64,000 nt of DNA from Sceloporus undulatus (taxonomy: Eukaryota > Chordata > Lepidosauria > Squamata > Phrynosomatidae), in the NCBI RefSeq assembly GCF_019175285.1, contig NC_056529.1:1660231-1724230 (forward strand), in the 5' to 3' direction. Both the position numbers and the translations under genes were made by a program. The notes below the pieces were generated by a model that saw nothing but the letters and a program-made list of their open reading frames with translations, was not told where the DNA came from and did no database searches. Of this stretch, positions 22,601 to 34,400 are shown one piece after another; the first letter of the stretch is position 1, and every line of letters starts with the position of its first letter.

Positions 22601-25600
22601 GGAGGCAGTGGGGCTGGGGGCTCTGGGGGAGGCTGCGTCTCAGCCCACCTTCCTGCTGCCTCGGGAGCCAGCCCCAGGGCCCTGGAGGGTCCCAGCCAGA
22701 CCAGGATGGGCTCCAGAAGCCTGGCCCCGACGGGGAGGGCAGCCCTGTGGGCCTTCAGGCCGGTCTTTTGGGGAGGGGATCTGGGCCAGGGCAGACAGCT
22801 CCAGCAGAGCCGAAGGCAGCAGGGGGAGGGGGGGTAAATGTGCCCTAAGAGTAAGAACAATAGGAATAGTATTAATGCCTTGCCCCCTTCTCCCCATCGA
22901 GGGAAGCAGGGGGCAGCCACGGTTAACAGAATGGGGCCACATCGCCCAAAGGCCCCCCAGACACCCTTAGCACCACATCAGCTAAGACCCATCTGTTAAA
23001 AGACGTATCACTTGAAAAGGACAAGAGACACACACATTAAAACAACTCACACTTAAAACATTCACAGCGCCTGGGGCCACGCTCTCTGGCCCCCTGAAAT
23101 GCCAAGCAAGGAGGGGGCTCTTTTCCATGGTGGCTTCTTTCTTAGCTTCATTTGCCACCTTCCCCCGATTTGGGATCCAAAACGGTGGTGCCTCAAAAGC
23201 AGCACCTTTCCTTTGGCCTCTCAGGTGTCCTTGCCAGGTGAGCCTCCGTGTAACTGCCGGCCTTGCCTTGAGGCTGGTTTAACTACCAGGAGGAGGACGG
23301 AAGGAAGGGGCTCTTGGTGGCGGGAGCAGGCGAAGGAAAGGCCCTGCCTTGGCCAGGTGCAAGTCTGGCGTCTCCGGGAAAGGGTGGCATGGGGGAACTG
23401 TTTAAACAGTGGCATACAAGACTCTGGAGTGAGGTGGCCTTGGAGGCATCCCTGCTGAGATGATCTGATAACCCAGACTCTGAGATTTTGGGAAGGCCCT
23501 GGCCCAGATCTGGGCCCTGGAGCCCTGGCTTGGTGGGTGAGTCCTGGCCCCCCCATCTGGAGCTTCTTTCCTCCTTTAAGGCCCGGCCGGGGGTCCTGGG
23601 GGGCTGAATTCTCCCTCCCCAGGGTCTTGGGGGTGTCCACTTGGTGTGCTTTTCTTCTTCCTCTTCTTGGGGACAGAGAGTGGCTTGACTGTCCTTTGCA
23701 GGATGCTCTGGGGCCAGACTGGCAGAGTCTAAAAGGGCGCTGAACAGGGCTGCTTTTCTTTGGAAGGAAAAGGGTGAGGAGAAAGGGGGATCACAGAGGA
23801 AGCCAAGAAGGCCCCTGCATCCCCTTCCCATCCACAACATTGGGTCTCTGAGGGGTGACTGGTGGGTGGGGAGTTGGCAAACGTGGGGCACCTCTTGGCA
23901 CCATCCTGCCTTGCCCCCCATTGCTCTCCTTGACTGCATTAATGCCCCTTTTTGGATTCCCCCCCCCCCAATCACTCCCCCTCACTTCCCCCATTTTAGT
24001 TGTTAGGAGGCTGTTGCTGCCTGCTAGGGAGTCCAAAGACGGTTTTGGCCCTTGTGGCCCCTGGAGTACCTGTGGTAGCCCTCTGCCCTCTGCCCTGCCA
24101 GCCACACTGGGCACCAGTCACCTCCCCCCTCTTGCGCTCTCTGTCTCACCCACAGAGACCCACACAGAGAGCTCTTTAATTGGGCTGCTCAGCCGACCAC
24201 ATAAAGCGGCCATTATCCTATTAGTCACCCACCTAGGAATGTGTTGCGGAGGGTGGCTTCCTTCTGAGCCACTTGGCATGGAGTCCCTCACAGAGAGGGA
24301 AGGGGTCTCAGCTCCAACCCCCCCCCCCCCCCGCATGGGCATCCCCCGCAGGGCCAGATGCCCAGCCTCTCCCTGAAGACCACCAGAGAAAGAGACCCCA
24401 CCGCCTCCCTAGGGAATTGGTTCCATTGCTGAACCATTGCTCTTTGCATCAAGAGGTTCCTTCTAATGTCCAGTTGAACTTTGTCCTCCTGGGCCTTCAG
24501 ACCATGAGACCTGGTCCCCCTTCTGAGCCACAGACAATAAACCTGCCCCCTCTTCTCTATGATGGCCCTTGAGGCATTTAAAGAGGGCGAACATATCCCC
24601 CATCAGTTCTCTCTTCACCAGGCTGGACATGCCCAGCTCCTTCAGCCTTTCCTCGCATGTCTTGTTCTCCATCCCTCTTCTCGTCCTCATTGCCCTCCTC
24701 TGAACTGAACCTGTCCATATTCTTCTTAAAGTGAGGTCCAGAACGGAAGGCAGGACTGCAGACCAGGCCTGACCAGTGGACTAAAAGTAGGGCTGTTACT
24801 TCCTTTGTCTTGAAAACTATGACCCTGACCTTTCTTAGCTTCCAAGATCAGATGGCATCTGGTGCTTTTCAGATATTTAGGCCCCGTAAGCGGTGGCTCA
24901 TATGACTGGCAGCATCCATGGGAGAATTACAGCTAGGCCTTTGGCATGGAGCACAGTGGCTGGCATCCTATGGGCAACACAGACATGTGTAAGACATGCT
25001 ACGCATCTGGGTTGAATTGTTTGCCATGGTGCAACATACATGATCTTCTGCTGACTGCAGTAGAAGTGGGAGTTGCGCATACAGGGATGTTTTGCATTGC
25101 ATATTGCAGTTGTGCATTCTGCATTGCACAAGAGCACCTATGTGTTGCTCAGTGCTGCCATTCTGCATGGAGCTAAAAATATTTCAAGTTTGCATGGAAG
25201 AGGAGGTGACTAAATCTGAGGAGTCCCTGAGTGAAATGCTAAGTGTGCAAATGCTCACAGATTGCCTGTGGCCCTGTGTCAGGCTGTTCCTCACAGAGAA
25301 GCAGCGGGAGAAAGAGGTGAGGTGGCATTGGAGGAAAGGGTGACTCATCTCCCCAAAATGGGTCTCTTTGCTTTTTAATGGAGGTTCCTCTCCCTTCCTC
25401 TCTCTGATGTTTTCCAGCGGGTGACTAACAAGGAAGACGCCTGTGGGCATGTTACCTCTTTCTGCGCTTGCTCTCCAGTGCCCAGATGGCTTGGGCAGGG
25501 GCCATCTCTGCACACAGGCGCCTTTTACAAATCTTGCATCAAGCCTCCACCCATCTTGGCTCCTCACTGCGGATAGTTTGGGAACTTCCTCTCAGGGACT

Positions 25601-28600
25601 GCATCTCCCAGACTCCCCCAGCCAGTTCCCATGGGGTGGGCGATCCCTGGGGCTGGGTGGGCATAAGAGCCTTTTGTGTGGTCAAGGAGGCATTCTGGAC
25701 TAAAGTTGCCACACGACTGAACTCTTGACGGGCTTCAAGAGGTCTCTCTCGACGGTTGCTGGATCCCAGAAGCCATCTCTGGCTTTGCTGTGATTAAAAA
25801 AAGGTGTCCTTCCACAGGTGCAGTGAAGCGGGGACAAGGGCTCTGTTCTCCCCCGCGTGTGAACCAAGGGCCGAAGGCACATGGCTCTGTTCTGCCCCAC
25901 GTGTGAACGAGGTGTGGCCATGCACATCCAGGACCGGACCGTGGGTGCCAGGGCTGGACAATGGTCAGGACGCTGGGTCTGAACCATGGCCAGGCAGGGG
26001 CCTTGCAGGGAGACAGATGGACTCCCAGGTCTGAGGGGTTATGTGTGGAGCCTGGGGCAACGCTGCATCCTATTGTGATGTGCAAAGCTGGCTGGCATCT
26101 TTATCTCTTCTTGTGTGGGTATGTCTCCAAATGGGATGGCGCAACCGGTGACGCCATTTTGCTATTCTTCATCTATTCTCATTATTACTACGTTTTGCAT
26201 GTTGTGAAGAATTGCTATCAGAATAATTAATAGCCCATTTATTTACATCTGGGAGTGGAGAAGGCAGATGCTCTGGCTATGAAGGTTAATAGATGTAAGT
26301 GCTGAAATCTCAGGCTGGTCTCGCACCTTCCTCAGGTAAATGGAGAACCCTAAATTGATTGGGAACTGATGAATTCTTTGATCAAGTGGGTGAGGCTCAA
26401 GATAGAAGAAGGTGGAGGAAGATGGAAGAGAGGGAGGGCGGCCTTTGCTTTGCAAATGGGGACGGAGCAATTAACCAGTCTTTAATGATTATATCCAAGA
26501 CACAGCTGTGTTAGTCTGGAATATCAGTCTGCAAAGAGCTCTTATTATTATTATTATTATTATTGCCCTTTTAGACTAGCTGTGAGACTAACTGAACATG
26601 AGCGTCCATGGGCTTGGAGTTCTTCCCCAGGGGCATGGAGTGCCCAGGTGCCCAGGAGGAGAGGCCAACGGTCAAGCGTCCTTCCTGGCCTCCACTTTGC
26701 TCCATACCATAAGTATCTGAGGAAGGAGGCCTCAGTCCCCTTTCTGTGTCTGTTCTGTGTCTGTTGTACCTCCCTCTGGCCCTGAGGGAGGCCCAGATAG
26801 GACTCCCAGGCCTAGGCCCAGGCCTGCCCTTTCCTGTCCCACAGAGCCTCCTTCCTGGGCCTCCAGAGGCCTCCAGGCCAGGCCCTCTCCTTCCAGGCGG
26901 AGGCCTACAGCCGTTTGGACATTAAGAGGGAACCCCTCTGACCTCCAGAGCTGCACTGGACCCTCAGGGCCCTGTGACAGGTGAGGAGGGCAGGCCCCGG
27001 TCCCCCTTCCTCCACGCAAGGCCTTTGAGGAAGGGGAAGCTGGGGAGCCCTTTCCTTCATACACTTACTCCCCCCCCCAAAAGAGCCCTCCAGGGCTTCC
27101 TCCTTGGCCCCTGCCCTGGCCCACAGCAGCCCCCTGCCCCAGGCGTGCCTGACAGAAATGGGGGGTCTAAACATGGGTAGGGGGCATTGGGGCCAGGCCT
27201 CCCCAATAGTCTGCAGCACCTGGCACCATATTCCTGGCTGAACGGTGCAGGAAAGAAACCTGCAGACTAGTCCTCCTTGCTTTGGCAGATTATTTTCAAG
27301 GTGCATCACCAGCAAAGTTTCCAAACTGTGAAATCATAGCCTTTGAGGGCAGTATTTGATTGCAAAGGTTTATGACTCTCTCTGCATCCAGGGAGCTCTT
27401 GTGCCTAGATTTCTGGCCCATTGCTAAGAGGTTTGTGTTTTATCCTGCAAACGCTAGAGGATATAATGTTGCTTTGTGGAAATTGCATCTTTTTTTTGGT
27501 TTGTTAATTGTGGTGGCATATGCCATTGGGCAATCAAAGGTTGAATGTTAGGGTTTTTTTTGTACCTGGACCACTATGTGGGAGCATCACAGATTCATGT
27601 GTGCATACATAGTATGCATATATTTGCTGGATGTTGTGTTTGGAATGGTCCTTCTTGGTATTTCCAAAACATCTGTGGGATATAAAGGCAGGCGTCTTCC
27701 TTGTTGAAGGGAAGTGTGAGAAACTAGTGGGGGCCATTCAGATTTTGTGTGCAGCAGCCTCCCATCCACCAAATAATCAGTTGTGGATATCAAGGAGACC
27801 CAAACCCACCATGAAAGACTGTTCCAGGGCTTCCTTCATGTCCCTGCCTGTTTAGCACTGTTTTCTTCCTGCAGATAAACACCTTGTAGAAGCTTGTTGT
27901 TGGGCTAATTGATTGGAATATATTAGTTGTTGTTGTTATCACTGCTGAGTGGTAGCCCTAAAGCAAACCAGGGATTTCTTGGCAGAATTTGTTTTGGGTT
28001 TCTGGGGCTGAGAGGGTGTGACTTGCCTAAAGTCCCCCAGTGGGTTTCCAGGGCTGAGCAGGGCAGGGACGTAGCTAGGATTTTAGGAGGGGGGGGGGGT
28101 CCAGACTAAGTGCCACCATTATAATGGGGCTTGAGTGCAGCGGCGCAGCAGCACGCACCATTCATGTTGTCTAAGGGAAGGGGGGGTCCGGGGCTACATC
28201 TCTGAGTAGGGGATTCGAACCCTGGTCTCCCAGAGTCATAATCCAACACTCAAATTGCACGCTGGCTTCCTTAATATAAGCACTCGCATAAATAGATTAT
28301 GCACATGCTTTTAATTAATGCAGAGCTGCAATGATCTAATTATTAAACCACTTTGCCTTTAGCTTCTGGTGGAGGCTGGTGCTGCTGCCGGCTGCCCCTT
28401 CAGAGCAGAAACTCATTTGCTAGCTGGCAATTCGTCCTGCACTCAAAATGCAAGGTGCTCAACCTGCCAGCTGGGGAGAGATTGCACACCTCCGCCCAAT
28501 AACAATCTGCTGTGGCACAGAATTAGTGGGTACCGAGTGCAAATCAGAAAGACCCAGGCATGCTGCTGACACCTTCTTGGCACCAGAGGAAAATGGGAAC

Positions 28601-31419
28601 AGGCCTAAAGGTTCTTGCGATGGGGCTGTGCTCGGATGCATTTAGGGCTCAAGAGTTCTGGCATGGGATGGTTTTAAGGACCTGCCTTGCTAAGTCATGG
28701 CACATTTGCTCAGCTTGCAAGACCCCTGTCTGCCCATTGCAAAGAACTGAATGAATGGCCCTTTGCCAGTGGCGTGGTTGGCTGGCCAGTCTATCATGTG
28801 GTCTCCCTTGTGCCTTTGGAGAGTGACTTCCCATATCTGTCAGCATCACACAAGTTGTTTTCCAGTTTAGGGACTGGATGCCATGTGCATCATTCCTTCT
28901 GTGTGACAGAGGAGTTTGTGCTTCCAGCCCAGAATCTCCTCATCAGGGCAGGCTCTTGCCAGCATTTCTGTGGCAGACAGTCCCCCATAGGTTTTGTTGT
29001 ACATTTATTTGCTAGCCTTCAATTCTTTGCACTGTGTTTATTTCTTTCATGTCCTGCCTCTCCTTAAAGTAGCTCTCAGTTCTCCCTTGCCCCGCTGTCC
29101 ATGTTGTCATGCAACAACTGTGTGGGTAGTTTATGCTGGCAGATAGTAATGGCTCTAAGTTCATCCAGTGGTTGTGGATTTGACTCATGCCTTGTCTCCC
29201 TAGTTTTTTACATGGATCCATTACTATCTGCCTTTGCCGACACCTCCAGTGAAAACAGCAGGCAGGAAGGTTTCCTCTGTCTGGTGACTTGCCCCCTCCC
29301 CATGTCTTTCAAGCATCTTTAATCCCCTTTGAGATAAACAGGGGCAGGAGAGCAAGCCCCTGCCTTGAGGAATTCTTCTTGCCTGGAGCTCATTCTGCAA
29401 AGTGGGAGGTTCGCTGGGATTCATTGGGAGATGACAAGTTAATTGTTGTCAGGAGGCACATGCGTTTTGGCTGGGAACAGAACTGCTGACGCTGCAGCGC
29501 CTGGGTGGCTGTGGCTGCTGCCATTGGGCCACTATGGAGGAAGCAAAGCCCACCTCTGGAAGCCCTGCCTGCCATTGAGTTTGCCCCAGCCTGAAAAGAG
29601 GCCCCCATGTACAGGAGAACTGCCTTGGGTGCAAGCTCACTGAAAGGGGGTGGCAGCAGTGGCAAGACAAAAATTTTTAGTGGGTGTGGGTGGCATGCTT
29701 TCTGATGGCATCTGAAGCCAGAGCCCAAGAACTGCTTCCTCACATTTAGAGGAAGACTACAGATTGGGTTCTAAGCCTGGCTCTCCATCCAGGCTGACCA
29801 GACTTGGGAGTCCTCAGGTTGAAGGACCCCAGAAAGCAGGAGAGAATTTGGCGGAGTCATCCTGCCGAGGATGCAGGGGTGGCAGGGCTGCTGTATGGTC
29901 ACAGCCCCACCATCCCACTCTCCCTCATCCTCAGTCCTTCTTGTCTCTGGCTTTCTCTCTCACTTGAGATGTAATATCCCCATCCCAGAAACTGCAAATG
30001 CAAATGGTGCAGTGAAAATAACCAAACCAAGTCGGTGGGCTGTGCTGGTAAGTCATGTCAGCATCCCCAGCACACGCAACACGTGAGCGCACGCATGCAG
30101 CCTCTCCTGTGCCATTACCACAGCTGTCCTCCGGCAGAAGGAGGAGCGGCCTCACCCTGCCTAGGCAGGGGAAGGATTTTGCAGAGTAAGCTGTCTGCCG
30201 CCTCTCTGTCGGGGCTCCCTCACAAAGCCCAGGCAGGAGGACCAGGCTGGGGAGCCCAGAGTGGCTGGCAGGCCCACCAGGCCCTTCCTTCTCCCTCCTT
30301 TACCTGCCTCCTCTGTCCAGTAGCCCCCCACCTGCTGCACCTCTTGCACCCACTTCACATCCCCCTCTCTTTTGGCAGGACTTTCAGTCCCTGGACGGCT
30401 GCATCCAGAGTACGCTGTCAGCGCTCTACCCGCCTTTTGAGGTGACAGCAGCGACGGTCCTGTGCCAGGTCTTTGATGTGGTGGAGAAGAGCTACGGAGG
30501 AGATGGCTTGCGCTACCTCACCGACTTCTTGATCCCTGCCAAGCACATCCTACAGTGCATCCAGCAGGATTCCTGTGTGAGTAGAGCCTGGCTGTACCTG
30601 GGTGAGCCTGTCTGGAGCTGGTCAGCCCTGGTACTCTAGCTCAGGGTGAGGGCAGGCGGGACAGGCCACCAGCAGACCTGCGGCTGAGAAGCCCTTAAGG
30701 GTCCTGTGGGGAAAGGCGCTTCTTAGAGCCCCCACCTGCCCCCCTCAAGTAGGAGGGAACAGCAGTGGAATGTTCCAAAATCTCTGCATGTCCCGGGATG
30801 TTCAGTGTTTATCATACCAAACAAATGATGGAACTGATTGATTTATGAAAAGGAAGGCGCTTGCAGATTACTTGAAGAAAAGCCAAACACCCCTGGATGT
30901 AAGGGCTGGCCAGCAGTCCAAAGGCAAGGATTACTCTGTGCAACATCCTCCTGCCCCTGCCTTACCCTGACCATTCGGCCTCATCCCTTTCGAAGGTCAC
31001 AATTGAGCATCTGCCCACGGAGATGTAATGGCAGCCATGGTTCTGTGTCAGAAAACAAGGCTTGCTGCCGGCTTCGGAGTAAGGTGCCTTCCCTTAGTAG
31101 ATGCCCTCCTCCAGCCGGCAGAGGGCCAGGTTTCAGTTCCTGGTGCAGGGAGTTCCCTCAGTGGGATGACGGTGCCAGCCGAGAGTCCTCTCAGGCCTCT
31201 TGCCAACACTCTCCTTGGAAGGTTCTCCCAGAGCTTTCAGGGCTATGGGACTGCTAAGGGGCCAACCGTGGCCCTTTTGGCACCTCAGACATCTGCCCTG
31301 CTTTTCGCACTCTGTGCCAAGAAAGGCCTGAGTCTCTGGCGCCAGAAGGGGCAGAGTGGAATGGCTCCTTTTCTCCTGAGGGCCATGGTCAGGGGTGTCT
31401 GCCTCCATCTTTCCTGTCC

Positions 31420-31467
<48 letters not shown>

Positions 31468-34400
31468 TTTATTTATAAAGCGCTGTAAATTTACACAGCA
31501 CTGTACATACAATCTTTTAGAGCATCCCTCCACCAGGACCATTGAGAAAGGGGGGTGGCGGCCTCAGTTTGGCAGAGCTGACTCTACATGGGTTTTGTGC
31601 CTTGTGATGCAAAGAAAGCATCTCCCCCTCCTAGTCATCCAGGGGCTGGGTTCGAGTCCTCTGTGTAGCTCCAGAGTGGTGGGACTGGTCCTGGCAGAAG
31701 AGAGAAAAAGCCAGGAAGGACCGAAAGAAGTGTTGAGGGAGCAGCGCTGAAGGCTGAAAGAGGCTCTGGAGGGGAAGGGAGGCAGCCAGTGTTCCCAAGG
31801 AGACGGGGGTGTCCTCTCTCCCAGCTCCCCGTCATCAACTGGGGAGGGCTCAGGCAGCTAAATTCCTGCAGAACCGGCCTTATAATTAGGAACCTGCTCT
31901 GGCTTTTGCTCAGCCTTGGCTCTGCTTCCTTTTCCTGGTGGATCCTGGTGCTGCTTCAGAGCTGCCCTGCCTTCTTGGCCTGGCTGCAGAGCCTCCCTTT
32001 CGCTCTACTTTGGCCTCTGCTCAAAACAGGAATGGTCATCTGCCTTGGTCCTTGGGCAGCTCCAGGGCTGCATGCAAAGTCAGATAGTGAATGGAAACTC
32101 ACTCCAAGAGGGTGCTTTCTCCAAAATGTTTTTCTGGGCACTTGTTCATTAATTGATTTAAAGCATTTTTGTTCCCTACCTGGCACATACTTACCCAGAG
32201 TTTTCTGCCCAAGGCTTTGCACTACATGCAAGCCCTTTGCAGGGATCATGTCCCAGAGTGGCTAGAGGAACCTGGGAGTTGCAGTCCAGATGAAACTGTT
32301 AATCTGAGGTCTGGCATTCACAGGTAAGCCATGTGCACCAAAATGCCAAACCTCAGAAGTGCTCCCTCGGGTTACGAAATTAATTCGTTCCGCGGCTAAT
32401 TTCGTAACCCGAAAAACCTTCGTAACCCGAATTGCCATAGGCGCTAATGGAAAAAAATAGCTCTCTGCTGCCCTCCGGTGGCGGCCTTTCCATTTAAAAC
32501 AGCGCCGGGGTTTTTTCGTAACCCGAAAAAACCTTCGTAAGCCGAAACAATAAATCCCTATGGGATTTTTTCGTATCCCGAAAAATTCGTAAGCTGGGTA
32601 ATTCGTATCCCGAGGTACCACTGTACTGTAAATGGTTTGAGCTGGACTGCAGGTCCCAGGTTACTCTAGCCACTCTGGGACATGATCTCTGCAAAGGGCT
32701 TTTGACTCAATGGCTTGATCCTCCAAGCTGAGACTGGACAGGGACAGTTTCACAGAGCAGCTGCCACCACAGAAAAGCAATAAATCATATTAATTGGGAA
32801 GGTAATTGCAATGGGGAACTGAAAGGACCCACTCCACCTTCTGTGGGATGGGCCGGATTGTGCATTCTCGCAGGCGGCAGCACAGCCTGCCCTGCCAGGG
32901 CTTTGCTCTGTGCCTCCAGCTGCAGCCCAGCCTCCTGCTTTTGCTCTGAGTCAAGCGGCCATTGAGTTTGGGCGGCTCACTTGGCTTCTCTCTCTTGGCT
33001 TGCAGGTCCAGTATTGTGGCCTCCTCTTCCGCCACGAGGGCTGGCCCCTCTGTATCCATGAGAAGATTGTCATCCAGCTGGCCTCCCTCGACTGGCAGGC
33101 CCTGAGGCCTGGAGATTTCTACCTGCAGGTGGTTCCTCACTGGAAGAGGTCCCCGCGGATTGTTGTGAAATGCCTGGCCGGGGACAGGAGCCATGTTGAG
33201 GAGCTGGCGATCCCAGAGGTCTCCTACACCACCATCTTCACCCTGGAATGGCTGAACGGCGTCAACCGGGAGCGGTCAGGGACAGGCCTGCAACATTGCC
33301 TGCTTGCCACAGACGGCAAAGTGCTCCGAGTGCCTTGGGACAAAATAGTCAGCCCAGAGTTTACCAATGAGCCCAAAATGATGGAGAGGAGCACAAGGCC
33401 AACCTCTACAGCTGAAAGGTCTTCTGCTCCAGGGTTTTCGGGGGACCAGCCTCAGGGCAGCCCTCCCTGTGCAGCAGAGGGACTCCAGCTTTTCCATGGG
33501 CCAAATTTGCCTAGAGATGGAGCATTCCTGGCCACGTGTGAGGAACCTGTGAGGACAGTGGCTCCAGGCAAGGCAAGCACAATACCCAGGCTGGCTGAGG
33601 ACACAGAGAGAGAGCTGGGAGGAAACTACATGGAGCTGAGAGAGATCTCCCAGCCCCAAACTCCGCCAGCCCCTCTCAGTTGTTATTGCACTAAGACAGG
33701 GATGGAGGCAGAGAATGGGCCTGTGTCCCCTCTGGACAGGGACCCTTCCTTGAATAACAAAGATGGGTCGTCCCTTCCTTCAATGCCATCTGGACAACTG
33801 AGGACCTCTGAGACACAGGCCGGTGATCCTGGAAACTGTTGGGAGGATGGAGATGAAATGGGCAGTTGTGGCACATGGCCCCCCAGGAGTCCTTCCTTGC
33901 CCCTGCTCCACCCAGTAGCCGCCCCTGCAGAACATCCCCATGCGGGGGCCTCAGAGACCCCTCCGGTGGGGCATGAGCTGGACTGGAGGTATGCCATGTG
34001 CAGCTACCTCGATGGGGAAGATGCCGAATGCCAGCCGGCCTCAGGAACAGCTCACGGGGGCAGCTCTGCACTGCAGCAGTGGGGTGGCAGTGGGTCTTCT
34101 GAATTGGGTCCCACTGGCACAGCCTTTGGCCCAGCGGCTCAGCAGGGAGGGCAAGGAGGAGGCGGACAAGATAGCAGTCCACAGAGAGACCGGGACGGGG
34201 GCCATGTGAGCCCTGCGGAGGGGTGTCTCTTGAGGACTCCTGTGAGGGTGGGAGCTGCTGGCCACAGCCGTGGGGAGACCACTGGCCAACCCTGCCCCTC
34301 ACTCACAACCAATTCATTCCTGCCAGAAGAAGCCTCCTTGGTTGGAAAGATGGTGGTGCCTGGTCACCTTGACCAGCAGCTGCCATCTGGGCTTCCCTCC

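Larger units (their letters stand above)
22424..30378 (+). other. PLEKHG4 intron 1 (8 kb)
   Basis: No convincing exon. It contains a reverse-oriented CR1 3' end (24360-24880), a two-copy local duplication near 25840-25915, a (TTA)n at 26540-26565 and a SINE with an insertion (27925-28275). The rest is unique, with small C or G runs. Confidence 0.55.
30577..33005 (+). other. PLEKHG4 intron 2
   Basis: 2.4 kb. It holds a (TTA)n tract at 31420-31464 and a nested fold-back/DNA-transposon structure at 32227-32705. No exon is seen. Confidence 0.6.

Noticed and set aside
22232-22837. 201-codon open frame spanning the PLEKHG4 promoter
   Set aside because: GC-driven frame without motifs; it ignores the strong donor after the ATG at 22421.
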